From contig MEPB01000104.1 of assembly GCA_001769385.1 (NCBI GenBank), forward strand, positions 1 to 36,986: DNA of 36,986 nt, read 5' to 3'. A program made the position numbers and the translations under genes. The notes below the pieces were generated by a model. The model was given only the letters and a program-made list of their open reading frames with translations, had not been told where the DNA came from and searched no databases. Positions 8,737 through 17,598 of this stretch are shown here, piece after piece. The stretch comes from Bacteroidetes bacterium RIFCSPLOWO2_12_FULL_35_15 (GTDB taxonomy: Bacteria; Bacteroidota; Bacteroidia; 2-12-FULL-35-15). How positions within the stretch are numbered: position 1 is the first letter of the stretch; each line of letters starts with the position of its first letter.

Positions 8737-9768
8737 TGCATCATGATATTTTTTTGCATAGATCAGGTGCTGTTCGTATGTTTTAGAAAAATAATGTTTA
8801 CCCGATAAATTCTCTTTGGCACACATATAAATATAATCGTTTTTATCATGATCAAGCACGGCATCAATTGAACTTGCATGAGGAAATCCAATTGGACCGG
8901 GGGGTAAAGCGGAAACAAGATAGGTGTTGTATGGAGATCTTACCTGTTTATCTTCATAGGACACACGTTGGATCGTAAAATCACCGATCGCAAAAATCAC
9001 TGTCGGATCAGATTGTAAAGGCATATTTTGTTTTAACCGATTAATATATAAGCCGGCTATTATTTTTTTTTCTTCATTGTCGCAACATTGCTCCCCTTGA
9101 ACGATGGATGCTAAAACACTTACCTCGGTTTGTGAAAAACCCATTGCATTTGCTTTTTGCTTTCGGGTATCGGTCCAAAAGGTCTTGTATTCTTTTGCCA
9201 TTCGGTCGAAAAAATCATCAACAGAAGTGTTCCAATAAAATTCATATGTATTTGGAATAAACAATGCCTGAACATTATCCTCATTAAATCCATATTTACT
9301 TAAATAACCAGTGTCATTAATAGCTTGTTGCAGTGATGCGGAATCTGCTTCAATACGTCTGCCAACGCGTGTTATTAGTTCATTCACAGTATGCAACCCA
9401 TTGAAATTTATTTCAACCGGTTCCTGTATTCCTGCACGTAATAAATTGATCAGTGCATTATTGCTCATATTTGCCAGGATTCTGTATTTACCCGGCTTTA
9501 TAGCATTTTTATAATGTTTTTTTTCTGCCAGAAATTCAAAAGTGGAAGGATTTTCTAAAATATTATTTTCACACAAAATTTTCATAACATCAGCAAATAT
9601 TGAACCTGTAGGGATGTAAATAATTTGAGACTTTTTATGACCTAAATTAATGTTTGCCTGGTATATTGTTTTGTACGCAAAATATCCCCCGACTCCACCA
9701 ATAATAAGTAGAAGCAGAAATATAGAAATGACAACTTTTTTGAAAAAAGATTTTTTTTGTTTTACCAT
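8713..9768 (-). CDS. mltG: MltG endolytic murein transglycosylase (YceG-like)
   Basis: The ATG at 9768 is chosen (351 aa); the frame extends eight residues further to a TTG that looks non-coding. The protein has a short Lys-rich cytoplasmic tail, one membrane anchor (about residues 11-33), a LysM-like region and the YceG catalytic domain. The motif LASIVQGEQ contains the expected catalytic glutamate (Glu226), followed by AGLYINRLKQNMPLQSDPTV, YNTYLVSALPPGPIGFP and a C-terminal HYFSKTYEQH. MltG cleaves nascent peptidoglycan glycan strands at the inner membrane and sets strand length. The Thr usually following the catalytic Glu is Gln here. It is the last gene of the minus-strand run that begins with the hypothetical gene at 14667. 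Confidence 0.93.
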   Translation of the reverse strand: MVKQKKSFFKKVVISIFLLLLIIGGVGGYFAYKTIYQANINLGHKKSQIIYIPTGSIFADVMKILCENNILENPSTFEFLAEKKHYKNAIKPGKYRILANMSNNALINLLRAGIQEPVEINFNGLHTVNELITRVGRRIEADSASLQQAINDTGYLSKYGFNEDNVQALFIPNTYEFYWNTSVDDFFDRMAKEYKTFWTDTRKQKANAMGFSQTEVSVLASIVQGEQCCDNEEKKIIAGLYINRLKQNMPLQSDPTVIFAIGDFTIQRVSYEDKQVRSPYNTYLVSALPPGPIGFPHASSIDAVLDHDKNDYIYMCAKENLSGKHYFSKTYEQHLIYAKKYHDALNARNIH

Positions 9769-9866
9769 TTTTTTCTTTTGGTTAGTGGTCAAATAAGTTA
9801 ATTAGGTTATTTGGGATTCTGTTTACGATGCATTCTCACTCTTCATTTAACCTGTTTTACCCATTT

Positions 9867-9890
9867 ACCAATTAACCAATTAACCAATTA
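9867..9890. repeat. Short tandem repeat (8 bp x 3)
   Basis: Three exact copies of ACCAATTA (9867-9874, 9875-9882, 9883-9890) lie between mltG and the cytochrome gene, in an AT-rich 141-base spacer that also contains ATTTAAC-like words. It could be a slippage-prone spacer; no function is evident. Confidence 0.6.
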
Positions 9891-9909
9891 CCTCATTTAA
9901 CTCAATTAA

Positions 9910-11940
9910 CTATTTATTCAAATTAACTATTTTACTTAATACTTCCTTCGCTTGTTCATTCTTCGGATTGTTTTTCAAAACAGTTTTTAAAATAATTTTT
10001 GCTGCTTTGTAATCCTTCTTAAAAATGTAAAGCCCGGCAACATTCATTAATAAAGGTTCGTAATCAGGATCAAGGAGGAGTGCTTTTTTATACAATTTGT
10101 CTGCATTTTCAGCATTTCCGGAGATCAAATTTGCATAACCTAAATTATTAATTGCCGGTACAAAGTTACGATCCTCTTTTATAATTAATTCAAAAATAGG
10201 TATTGCTTCCTGAACTTTGTTTTGTGCCATTAGTGAAGCACCTAATTTATTTTTGAATTCAGGAATAAATGAAGCGAGTTCATCTGCTTTTTTATAAAAC
10301 AGATATGCGTTTAAAATATCTCCTGTAGTATAATAGGATTCACCGATGCGATAAAGTGTCCATGCTTGTGAATTGTCCCATGATTTACTTACTAAAACGG
10401 TCTTTAATAAATTTTCTTTTCCAATTTGTTTAACATACTCTATAATTTTTGAAAAGTTATGTTTCATAAAATTTACGTGAACTAATAATTCGAAATTATT
10501 TCGTACATCAGATGCCGATCTGTCGGAAAGAAATTTTTGTGCAGAATCAAGGAAAATATCGTTTTTTTCAAATTTATCATACTGTTGAATATAGGCTCTT
10601 GCTTTTAATTCATTGCTTGGGTTCTTTTCATTAACAGCATATAAGCCAATAAATTCTTTCACTTTTTCAGCTTCTTCTTTTTTGATGGGTTTGCGAATGT
10701 AATGATCATGAACACTTACATGCGGAATGTCAATTGCCCCTGAAGCCGGCATATGGCAACTGACACAATTATCCTGAACAATGTTTCGTAATTCTTCTTT
10801 CTCTGTACAGGACCCCTTAACTGTTTTTATATTATGGCAATTTCTACATGCAGTATTATATATTTCTTTTCCTGTTTCTTTAACACTTAGATGTGGATTA
10901 TGACAAGTTACACAGGTGAGGGAATTTTTATACGGACGAAGGGAAGTTGAATCCGTTTCGGGCTTAAAACTTTTTATGAAACATTTGCTTTGCTTTAATC
11001 TATCAGCATGTGAAGCCATGATAAATTGATCATCCGAATCCTTATAACGGGGCAAAAATGTAGTTATAAAATCCGATAATTTCATTCCGGGTTTGAAATC
11101 CAAAAAAGATTTCCCTTCTTTCAACACTGCATTGCCTTGTAGATGACATCGTTGGCAAACATCAAACTGTTTATCTATTGGAAGCTTTCCGGGGTTTACA
11201 ATCGAATAATCAATGTATTTTGAGGTATCAATTTTTATGCCCATCTGTCGTTGTTGAACATGAATACTGCCTGGTCCGTGACAACGTTCACAATTAATTC
11301 CTTCAGGTATTTCATTGAATTTGTTTTCTGAGCCTTCTACAAAATCCGGATATGAATTATGGCAACTCATACACTCTAATCCAATTTTTCTCGAAAATCG
11401 TGTGTTTGCACCATTTTCAAACCCCGGAGGAAGATCCCATTTTCCTTTTTGGGTATAATACGTCATTGGCATTTGGTGCAAATAACCACTTGTATTGTAT
11501 ATATGTGAATTAGTATGTTGTCCTGAACCTATAATATAATCAACCTGTTCGATGCGTTTATAGATGGTGTCTTTCCCTTTCAACCTGAACTCCATTATTT
11601 TCATTTCAGCTCCATCCCAAAATGGATGGTAATAAAATTCTTTATAGCTATCGTAAATTACAGTGTGTTCATCAAACTTAGCGGAGCTTTTTTGTTTGCT
11701 TGCACGATCAAAACTTTTTCCCATTCCTGTTTGAATATAGGAATCATAAATTGCGGGATGGCATTGTCTGCAAGTGTTTATGCCAACGTATTTGGCTGTG
11801 TCACTATGGTTCAGATATTGGTTATTGGCTGATGACTTTTGGTTGTCAGAAGGAGTGCAATGCATTATCAATAAAAAAATTATTGATAATGAAAATAGAA
11901 GGATCGTTTTTTTCGTAAAGGAGTTTCTTAAACTTATCAT
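9910..11940 (-). CDS. Heptaheme c-type cytochrome with C-terminal TPR repeats
   Basis: The ATG at 11940 (676 aa) is used rather than a TTG six bases upstream. A hydrophobic N-terminus ends in Cys28 (IMHC), a poor lipobox (His at -1), so it is either a lipoprotein or signal-anchored. Seven CxxCH heme sites begin at Cys57, 190, 217, 262, 343, 365 and 392, with conserved-looking blocks IIGSGQHTNSH, GKWDLPPGFENG and ERCHGPGSIHV between them. Residues from about 560 to the end form TPR-like helices (FVPAINNLGYANLISGNAEN). The heme part resembles the cytochrome c554/multiheme class, so periplasmic electron transfer is likely, but substrate and partner are unknown. It sits between GNAT and mltG genes, neither obviously respiratory. 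Confidence 0.85.
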   Translation of the reverse strand: MISLRNSFTKKTILLFSLSIIFLLIMHCTPSDNQKSSANNQYLNHSDTAKYVGINTCRQCHPAIYDSYIQTGMGKSFDRASKQKSSAKFDEHTVIYDSYKEFYYHPFWDGAEMKIMEFRLKGKDTIYKRIEQVDYIIGSGQHTNSHIYNTSGYLHQMPMTYYTQKGKWDLPPGFENGANTRFSRKIGLECMSCHNSYPDFVEGSENKFNEIPEGINCERCHGPGSIHVQQRQMGIKIDTSKYIDYSIVNPGKLPIDKQFDVCQRCHLQGNAVLKEGKSFLDFKPGMKLSDFITTFLPRYKDSDDQFIMASHADRLKQSKCFIKSFKPETDSTSLRPYKNSLTCVTCHNPHLSVKETGKEIYNTACRNCHNIKTVKGSCTEKEELRNIVQDNCVSCHMPASGAIDIPHVSVHDHYIRKPIKKEEAEKVKEFIGLYAVNEKNPSNELKARAYIQQYDKFEKNDIFLDSAQKFLSDRSASDVRNNFELLVHVNFMKHNFSKIIEYVKQIGKENLLKTVLVSKSWDNSQAWTLYRIGESYYTTGDILNAYLFYKKADELASFIPEFKNKLGASLMAQNKVQEAIPIFELIIKEDRNFVPAINNLGYANLISGNAENADKLYKKALLLDPDYEPLLMNVAGLYIFKKDYKAAKIILKTVLKNNPKNEQAKEVLSKIVNLNK

Positions 11941-11957
11941 CTTCAATTCTGAGGAAA

Positions 11958-12476
11958 TTACCGAACCAATTGCAGGATCAATTCATCTTTATATTTATCT
12001 CCATCACGAATCCATTGTTTTTTTATTCCTGTTATCTGAAAACCATGTTTTTGGAATAAGAGGATGCTGGTTTCATTATCAGTAGTGATGTTGCAGTAAA
12101 TCTGATGTAAGTTTAAACTAAAAAAACAGTAGTTAGTCAGCAAACTCAATGCTTCCGAAGCATATCCTTTTTTTCTGTCTGTTTTATCAGCAATCAAGAT
12201 CCCGATACCTGCCCGTAAATGGTTTGGTTCAAAATCAAATAGATCAATGCTTCCAATAGCTTTATTTTCTGGATCACAAATTATTAAACGTAATTGTTTA
12301 ACAGAATAAATATCTTCATGGGCTGTTGCAATATATTGCTCTAAAACAAAACGTGAAAAAGGAGTCTGGGTGTTTGAAACGGTCCAGTTCTCTGTATCGT
12401 TTTCCCATTGATAAAGTAAATCAATGTCTTGTGGCTCGATGGCTCTTAATGATATTTTTTCTCCGGTTAATTTCAT
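11958..12476 (-). CDS. GNAT-family N-acetyltransferase (RimJ/RimL-like)
   Basis: This 172-aa protein has the GNAT fold layout: N-terminal LRAIEPQDIDLLYQWEND, a core strand GSIDLFDFEPNHLRAGIGILI, the acetyl-CoA pyrophosphate loop DRKKGYASEAL (variant of Q/RxxGxG/A) and the C-terminal IYCNITTDNETSILLFQKHGF typical of the RimJ/RimL (Acetyltransf_3) subgroup. It transfers an acetyl group from acetyl-CoA to an amine; the acceptor (protein N-terminus, polyamine or other) cannot be told. It lies 17 bases upstream of the cytochrome start and 10 bases downstream of the 193-aa gene, so it is probably in the same transcript. Confidence 0.88.
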   Translation of the reverse strand: MKLTGEKISLRAIEPQDIDLLYQWENDTENWTVSNTQTPFSRFVLEQYIATAHEDIYSVKQLRLIICDPENKAIGSIDLFDFEPNHLRAGIGILIADKTDRKKGYASEALSLLTNYCFFSLNLHQIYCNITTDNETSILLFQKHGFQITGIKKQWIRDGDKYKDELILQLVR

Positions 12477-12486
12477 CGTTATATAT

Positions 12487-13068
12487 TTACTCCCTCTCCT
12501 TCGGAGAGGGCAGGAGTGATTTCCTTTTATCTATTTTTGCATTCTCAATTCCTTCATTAATTTCAGCAAAGGAGTAAATTGGAAGTTGATAATTTTTTTC
12601 ATCTATGAATAACGAACTTGCACTTTCAATTAATCCTTCTGATTCTAAAAGAGGCAATAGTTCATACAAATAATTTATAGTATTCATTGGAACATTAAAT
12701 ACTTCATCTAAGAATAATTTTATCGGACTCAAACAGGTAGCAATACCAATATCAACAATAGGGAACTGCTTCACATTCGAAATAAAATGTTCGCTTAAAT
12801 AGCCGGCACTAAAAATGGGATGTTTCTTTATTTTAATAAACAGACTTGGAATTTTTCGCTGATTGGTATTTCTGATCAACACTTCAACGGGAACATTTAT
12901 TTCATGTCCTTTTATAGTTAAGGAATGATAGTGTTTATCAGCAATAATTCCAATATGAGGTGGGATGCGTGTCGCATGAATTACTACAACATATACTCCT
13001 TTCAACAGATCTTCTTCGCTGAATTGATTGTTAATATTCAGTTTATATGAGGCAGTTAAACTTTCCAT
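12487..13068 (-). CDS. Conserved-looking protein of unknown function (193 aa)
   Basis: I do not recognise the family. It has no signal peptide or membrane segment. Notable segments are YVVVIHATRIPPHIGIIADK, HYHSLTIKGHE and IATCLSPIKLFLDE; a His in PPHIG followed much later by a Cys in ATC would fit a circularly permuted papain-like (NlpC/P60-type) fold, but this is speculation. Its ATG overlaps the dapF stop as TAATG, implying translational coupling, and the GNAT gene follows 10 bases later. The last nine codons (SLLPSPKERE region) are made of a dispersed palindromic repeat (12492-12510), so the C-terminal tail is probably a recent, non-functional extension. Confidence 0.75.
   Translation of the reverse strand: MESLTASYKLNINNQFSEEDLLKGVYVVVIHATRIPPHIGIIADKHYHSLTIKGHEINVPVEVLIRNTNQRKIPSLFIKIKKHPIFSAGYLSEHFISNVKQFPIVDIGIATCLSPIKLFLDEVFNVPMNTINYLYELLPLLESEGLIESASSLFIDEKNYQLPIYSFAEINEGIENAKIDKRKSLLPSPKERE
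12492..12510. repeat. Palindromic dispersed repeat inside the 3' end of a gene
   Basis: CCCTCTCC (12492-12499), loop TTC, GGAGAGGG (12503-12510): a perfect 8-bp hairpin. Closely related palindromes lie at 19289-19309 and, degraded, at 35528-35543. This copy supplies the last codons and lies directly before the stop of the 193-aa gene. Confidence 0.7.
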
Positions 13069-13850
13069 TAAATAGAAATATCTCCTTTAAATACAAATGT
13101 TGCAGGTCCTTCTAACCAAATATCAGTAAATGAATTATCAGGATGTTTTTTGAATTTTACTTTTAAATTTCCACCTAAGGTTTTTATATCACAATAATCC
13201 TGTGCAGTGGAAACACTTTTCAGGGAAGCAACTAAAGCAGCCGCTGTAACACCCGTTCCACAAGAAAAAGTTTCTGCTTCTACACCACGTTCATAGGTAC
13301 GAACAAAAAGATCATTGTAGTGTTTTTCAACAAAATTTACATTTACACCTTCCTCTTTAAAACGTTCACTATAACGTATTTTTTTTCCTTCTTCAAAAAC
13401 ATTATACCCATTTACATTGTTTACAAAAGCTACATAATGCGGGGAACCTGTATTTAATAAAGAAAAATTCGCAGCTAATTCAATATGACTCACATTGTTC
13501 ATTTTTAAACTGATAAATGATGGTTTTACCAGTGCTTCGTGTTCTCCATCTGTAGCCAGAAAATTAGCTTTATCCTTTACTAATCCCAATGTTCTGGCAA
13601 ATTCAACAATACAGCGACCTCCATTACCGCACATGCTGCTCTCTTTTCCATCTGAATTATAATAAACCATTTCAAAATCATAATCCATACAATTTTGCAA
13701 TAACATCAATCCATCTGCACCAATTCCAAAACGCCTGTCGCAAAGTTTCGCGACTAACGTATTATCTGAACGGTTAAATGTTTTTTCACGGTTATCAATT
13801 ATGATAAAATCATTCCCTGTTCCTTGATATTTGTAAAAATTGATCTGCAT
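13068..13850 (-). CDS. dapF: Diaminopimelate epimerase
   Basis: The ATG at 13850 (260 aa) is chosen because it gives the family N-terminus INFYKYQGTGNDFIIIDNR; an upstream in-frame Met at 13910 would add 20 unconserved residues. Both catalytic cysteines are present: Cys74 in MCGNGGRC and Cys197 in SCGTGVTAAAL. It converts LL- to meso-diaminopimelate in the cytosol, the last shared step toward lysine and the peptidoglycan crosslinking residue. The gene follows a membrane-anchored hypothetical (91-base gap) and overlaps the next start by one base (TAATG). Together with mltG at the far end of the same run, it gives this operon a cell-wall flavour. Confidence 0.96.
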   Translation of the reverse strand: MQINFYKYQGTGNDFIIIDNREKTFNRSDNTLVAKLCDRRFGIGADGLMLLQNCMDYDFEMVYYNSDGKESSMCGNGGRCIVEFARTLGLVKDKANFLATDGEHEALVKPSFISLKMNNVSHIELAANFSLLNTGSPHYVAFVNNVNGYNVFEEGKKIRYSERFKEEGVNVNFVEKHYNDLFVRTYERGVEAETFSCGTGVTAAALVASLKSVSTAQDYCDIKTLGGNLKVKFKKHPDNSFTDIWLEGPATFVFKGDISI

Positions 13851-13941
13851 GATTAAAATTTTCTTGATGTCATTTGTGATTTCGCGTATTAAAGCCTTCC
13901 GTGTAAACATCGCGAAAAATCTCTTTCCCGGACCTCCTGCA

Positions 13942-14667
13942 TTATTTTAGTTTACTAATAATGTTTTCATCGGTAATATGCTCATACGACTTAAATTCGC
14001 TGGAATAATCCAGTTTATATACGGTGGAATTTTTTTTCAAATAAATAAGATCATCTACTTTGAATATTTTTAATCCTTCAGGTGATTCAATACCATATAA
14101 AATAATTTTATACTTACTCATCTTGTAACCTTTGTAATTCAATGGTGATTGCCAAAATTCAATATTAAAAAACTGCTGACTAACATTTTTATCATCTTTT
14201 ATTCCACTAATTTTTTGAACTAATGAGTCTTTGGCATTATTGCGACTGGCCAAAGGATTTAAGTTTACTACATCAACTGTTTTTGTGGAAAGTAATTCAT
14301 CTTTTCGAACAATAATATCATCTGAATTTTCGCTTTGTAAAGCCAACGAATCCTTCGACATATGATTTTTCAGTGTGTCAGAATCTAAAACAAAATCGGT
14401 TTTTGAGCTAGAATCATCTGTTTTGGATCTTTTATTTTGATTATTTGCTGTATTTGATCTTTTTCCTTTATTGTTTGCTGTATCTTCTGTTTTTATCGGA
14501 GATTCATTAATTTTAGAATCCGTAGAAAAAGTTTTTGAAATACTTTTATAAAAATTCAGTTCTTTAAAATAATCATCCAGTTTCAAAATAAAAAAACCTC
14601 CGGCAACAATTAGTCCGGCCATTAAACCAATAATAAATACTTGTGCCTTATCCTTAAAACTACTCAT
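13942..14667 (-). CDS. Membrane-anchored hypothetical protein
   Basis: This 241-aa protein has an N-terminal signal anchor (about residues 8-29), a long hydrophilic Ser/Asn/Lys-rich linker (about 45-160) and a small C-terminal domain (about 165-241; FFNIEFWQSPLNYKGYKMSK, DDLIYLKKNSTVYKLD) that could be a compact beta domain. The linker contains a 10-residue imperfect tandem duplication (TANNKGKRSN / TANNQNKRSK). I recognise no family with a defined function. It is the first gene of the minus-strand run leading to dapF and mltG and is divergent from the HtrA gene 214 bases away, which suggests an envelope role. Confidence 0.75.
   Translation of the reverse strand: MSSFKDKAQVFIIGLMAGLIVAGGFFILKLDDYFKELNFYKSISKTFSTDSKINESPIKTEDTANNKGKRSNTANNQNKRSKTDDSSSKTDFVLDSDTLKNHMSKDSLALQSENSDDIIVRKDELLSTKTVDVVNLNPLASRNNAKDSLVQKISGIKDDKNVSQQFFNIEFWQSPLNYKGYKMSKYKIILYGIESPEGLKIFKVDDLIYLKKNSTVYKLDYSSEFKSYEHITDENIISKLK
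14422..14481. repeat. 30-bp imperfect tandem duplication within a coding region
   Basis: Two adjacent 30-base units (14422-14451 and 14452-14481) encode TANNQNKRSK and TANNKGKRSN on the minus strand. The reading frame is preserved; the repeat lies in the low-complexity linker of the anchored hypothetical protein. Confidence 0.65.
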
Positions 14668-14729
14668 TAATTAAATGGAATTATTTTTGATATTTCATAT
14701 TCGTTTACAAAGTTAAACAACCTTTGCAA

Positions 14730-14760
14730 TTGCAGTTAATTTATGTTAAAAATAAGTTTG
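14730..14760 (+). promoter_or_regulatory. Possible promoter for the HtrA gene
   Basis: TTG (14730-14732), a 20-base spacer and TAAGTTTG (14753-14760) fit the phylum's promoter pattern. The start codon is about 120 bases downstream, so a leader of roughly 115 bases is implied. Confidence 0.4.
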
Positions 14761-14881
14761 AACAGAAATAAAGGAACAAAATTTGTGTTATATGATTAAG
14801 TAATTTTAAACGACTCATTAATTTTACTACTTAATTTCTTAATCAAAACAATTAATAAATAACAATTTCTAACATTTATTT

Positions 14882-16348
14882 ATGATGAAAAAAATCGTAA
14901 GCGTATTTGTAATCGCAAGTATAGGAGGAATAACCGCTTTAGGTCTTAATCATTTATTTGAGGATCAACCTGCAAAAGTATTTTCTCAATTAGCTTATCA
15001 GCCGCCTGTAAAATATGTAAATATGCCGGGTGCAACAACTGAAACGTCTGTGGATTTTATTTCAGCAGCCGAAATGTCAGTCCATTCTGTTGTTCATGTT
15101 AAAACAACTTATGGTTTGCAGAGTAATCAAGGCCAGTATTTTTATGATCCTTTCCGTGACTTTTTTGGTCAACATGCACCTCAGCAGAGAGAGGCACCAA
15201 CAGCAAGTGGTTCGGGTGTAATTATTTCGCAAGACGGTTATATCGTAACAAACAATCATGTGGTGGATGGCGCAGAAAAGGTAGAAGTAACTCTTAATGA
15301 TAAACGCAGTTATATTGCTGAAGTGATTGGAAAGGATCCGACAACTGACTTAGCTCTTTTGAAGATCAAGGAAAACAATCTGTCATTCATGAATTATGGA
15401 AATTCGGACAATGTAAAAGTTGGGGAATGGGTTTTGGCAGTTGGTAACCCTTTTAATTTGACTTCAACCGTTACAGCTGGTATTATCAGTGCTAAGGCGC
15501 GAAATATTAATTTACTGAATAGTGATTTGTCGAAAGGCCTTAACCCGGTTGAATCTTTTCTTCAAACCGATGCAGCCGTGAATCCCGGAAACAGTGGTGG
15601 GGCTCTTGTTAACACGAAAGGTGAATTGATAGGAATTAACTCTGCAATAGCATCAACTACGGGGTCTTATTCAGGATATTCATTTGCTATTCCGGTAAAT
15701 ATGGCAAGGAAAGTAGTTGCCGATCTTTTGGAATATGGGGAAGTTCAAAGGGCATTTATTGGAGTAAGTATCATTGACCTGGATGCTAAACTTGCTCAGG
15801 AAAAAAGCATTAATGAAATTAAAGGAGTTTATGTAAAAGGTTTGACAGCTGGTGGAGCAGGAGAGGAAGCAGGAATAAAAGATGGAGATGTAATTACTAA
15901 AATTGACGATGTAAACGTTAATAATGTTCCTGAGTTGCAAGAGCAAATCAGTCGCCACCGTCCGGGAGATAAAGTAAATCTGGCTATAAAGCGCAACAAT
16001 CAGGAAAAACTGTTGACCTTGGTTCTTAAAAACAAAAACGGAAATACAGATGTGGTCGAGAAGCCTAAAATAGAAGTAGTTTCTGCTTTAGGAGCTTCAT
16101 TTGAGCCAATCAATGCTACGGATATGAAAAAGCTGGGTATCGAAAATGGTTTACGAATTAATAAGTTGAGTGCAGGTAAATTATTAAGTGCCGGAATAAA
16201 AGAAGGCTTTATCATTACCAATGTGGATAAAAAGAAAATCTCTTCCATGGAAGATATCAAAGCTACCCTTGAAAATAAAAAGGGTGGAGTCCTGATCGAA
16301 GGTGTTTATCCGAACGGAATGAGAGCATATTATGGTTTTGGAATGTAA
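14882..16348 (+). CDS. degP: HtrA/Deg-family periplasmic serine protease with two PDZ domains
   Basis: This 488-aa protein has an N-terminal signal or anchor (residues 1-25), a trypsin-like domain (about 95-285) with the full triad His126 (TNNHVVDGA), Asp156 (TTDLALLK) and Ser238 (NPGNSGGAL), a first PDZ domain (about 290-385; AGGAGEEAGIKDGDVITKID) and a shorter second PDZ (about 400-488; SAGIKEGFIITNVDKKKI). The family degrades or refolds misfolded envelope proteins as an oligomer. ATG codons at 14882 and 14885 are both possible. The gene is monocistronic, next to rpoD and divergent from the dapF-mltG run. A stress-responsive promoter would be expected, but only an ordinary TTG/TAAGTTTG pair is seen (14730-14760). 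Confidence 0.95.
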   Translation: MMKKIVSVFVIASIGGITALGLNHLFEDQPAKVFSQLAYQPPVKYVNMPGATTETSVDFISAAEMSVHSVVHVKTTYGLQSNQGQYFYDPFRDFFGQHAPQQREAPTASGSGVIISQDGYIVTNNHVVDGAEKVEVTLNDKRSYIAEVIGKDPTTDLALLKIKENNLSFMNYGNSDNVKVGEWVLAVGNPFNLTSTVTAGIISAKARNINLLNSDLSKGLNPVESFLQTDAAVNPGNSGGALVNTKGELIGINSAIASTTGSYSGYSFAIPVNMARKVVADLLEYGEVQRAFIGVSIIDLDAKLAQEKSINEIKGVYVKGLTAGGAGEEAGIKDGDVITKIDDVNVNNVPELQEQISRHRPGDKVNLAIKRNNQEKLLTLVLKNKNGNTDVVEKPKIEVVSALGASFEPINATDMKKLGIENGLRINKLSAGKLLSAGIKEGFIITNVDKKKISSMEDIKATLENKKGGVLIEGVYPNGMRAYYGFGM

Positions 16349-16492
16349 TTTTATCAAGAGAGTATAAAAATCTTATCGATGAAAAAAAAGCTTTTGTTGA
16401 ATCATTTAAACTCTTGGTCTAATAAAATACAATTTATTAACAATCAGTAAGTTGAATCGGATTATCATAATTGGAAATAAATGTGAAATAAG

Positions 16493-16523
16493 TTGCTTTA
16501 AAAGGCGTTTTAGAGTACTTTTG
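16493..16523 (+). promoter_or_regulatory. Bacteroidota-type promoter for rpoD
   Basis: TTG (16493-16495), a 20-base spacer and TACTTTTG (16516-16523). The start codon is 37 bases downstream of the -7 element, giving a short leader. Confidence 0.65.
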
Positions 16524-16560
16524 TATTCTATCAAAATAAAAATAAATCTATAAAATAAAC

Positions 16561-17424
16561 ATGAGACAACTCAAAATAACCAAATCAATTACCAACCGCG
16601 AAAGTGCATCCTTAGATAAATATCTTCAGGAAATTGGCAGGGAGGAATTGATTACTGCAGATGAAGAAGTTATCTTGGCGAAGAAAATAAGAGATGGAGA
16701 TCAGGCTGCATTAGAAAAATTAACAAAATCAAATTTACGCTTCGTTGTTTCTGTGGCAAAGCAATATCAAAATCAAGGTTTAAGTCTTCCCGATCTGATT
16801 AATGAAGGTAACTTAGGTTTGATAAAAGCAGCAAAACGTTTTGACGAAACCCGCGGATTTAAATTCATTTCATATGCTGTTTGGTGGATACGTCAATCCA
16901 TTTTACAAGCTTTAGCAGAACAGTCCCGTATTGTACGTTTACCGTTAAACCAGGTAGGTTCTTTAAATAAGATCAACAAAGCCTTTTCGAAATTAGAGCA
17001 GGAATTTGAGCGGGAACCAAGTGCTGAAGAATTATCAGAGGTTCTTGAATTACCTCAGGATAAAGTTGCTGATACCATGCGTGTTTCTGGTCGCCACGTT
17101 TCAATGGATGCGCCTTTTGTAAATGGTGAAGAAAACAGCTTATTGGATGTATTGGTAAATCATGATTCACCACGTGCGGATAATATGTTAATGAACGAAT
17201 CATTACAACGTGAAATTGAACGTTCACTTTCTACATTAACCGAAAGAGAACGTGATGTGGTAAAATTATTTTTCGGAATAGGAATTAATCATGGATTAAC
17301 CTTAGAAGAAATTGGTGCTAAGTTCGACTTAACACGAGAACGTGTTCGTCAGATAAAGGAGAAAGCGATACGCAGATTACGTCATAACTCCCGAAGCAAA
17401 CTTTTAAAAACTTATTTAGGATAG
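16561..17424 (+). CDS. rpoD: Primary sigma factor RpoD (sigma-70, short Bacteroidota form)
   Basis: This 287-aa sigma factor lacks region 1.1 and the large non-conserved insertion, as is normal for the Bacteroidota housekeeping sigma (sigma-ABfr type). Region 1.2 begins at [20 protein letters not shown]. Regions 2.1-2.4 follow ([56 protein letters not shown]), then region 3 and a helix-turn-helix region 4.2 ([20 protein letters not shown]). It directs core RNA polymerase to TAnnTTTG promoters, several of which are visible in this window. It has a matching promoter at 16493-16523 and a terminator at 17452-17505, so it is a monocistronic unit. Confidence 0.96.
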   Translation: MRQLKITKSITNRESASLDKYLQEIGREELITADEEVILAKKIRDGDQAALEKLTKSNLRFVVSVAKQYQNQGLSLPDLINEGNLGLIKAAKRFDETRGFKFISYAVWWIRQSILQALAEQSRIVRLPLNQVGSLNKINKAFSKLEQEFEREPSAEELSEVLELPQDKVADTMRVSGRHVSMDAPFVNGEENSLLDVLVNHDSPRADNMLMNESLQREIERSLSTLTERERDVVKLFFGIGINHGLTLEEIGAKFDLTRERVRQIKEKAIRRLRHNSRSKLLKTYLG

Positions 17425-17451
17425 CATTTAAAAGTTAGAAGAGATGAAAAT

Positions 17452-17505
17452 CGCAAAGGACATCAGTTGAAAATAAATTTCTCTGATATTCTTTGCGGTT
17501 TTTTT
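17452..17505 (+). terminator. Rho-independent terminator of rpoD
   Basis: CGCAAAG (17452-17458) pairs with CTTTGCG (17491-17497), with an inner ATCAG / CTGAT stem (17462-17466 / 17483-17487) across a 3x3 internal loop, followed by GG? T-tract at 17499-17505. Confidence 0.75.
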
Positions 17506-17598
17506 GTTTTTATTATCCACTATTCTTAAATAAAATTGAAAAATGAAATTTTTAGCAAACAAATCATAATTAAATAACATTTTTAAACAAACATTATT

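Noticed and set aside
11774-12085. 103-aa open frame on the plus strand across the cytochrome/GNAT junction
   Set aside because: It is antisense to two well-supported genes and has low-complexity, membrane-like composition without any motif.
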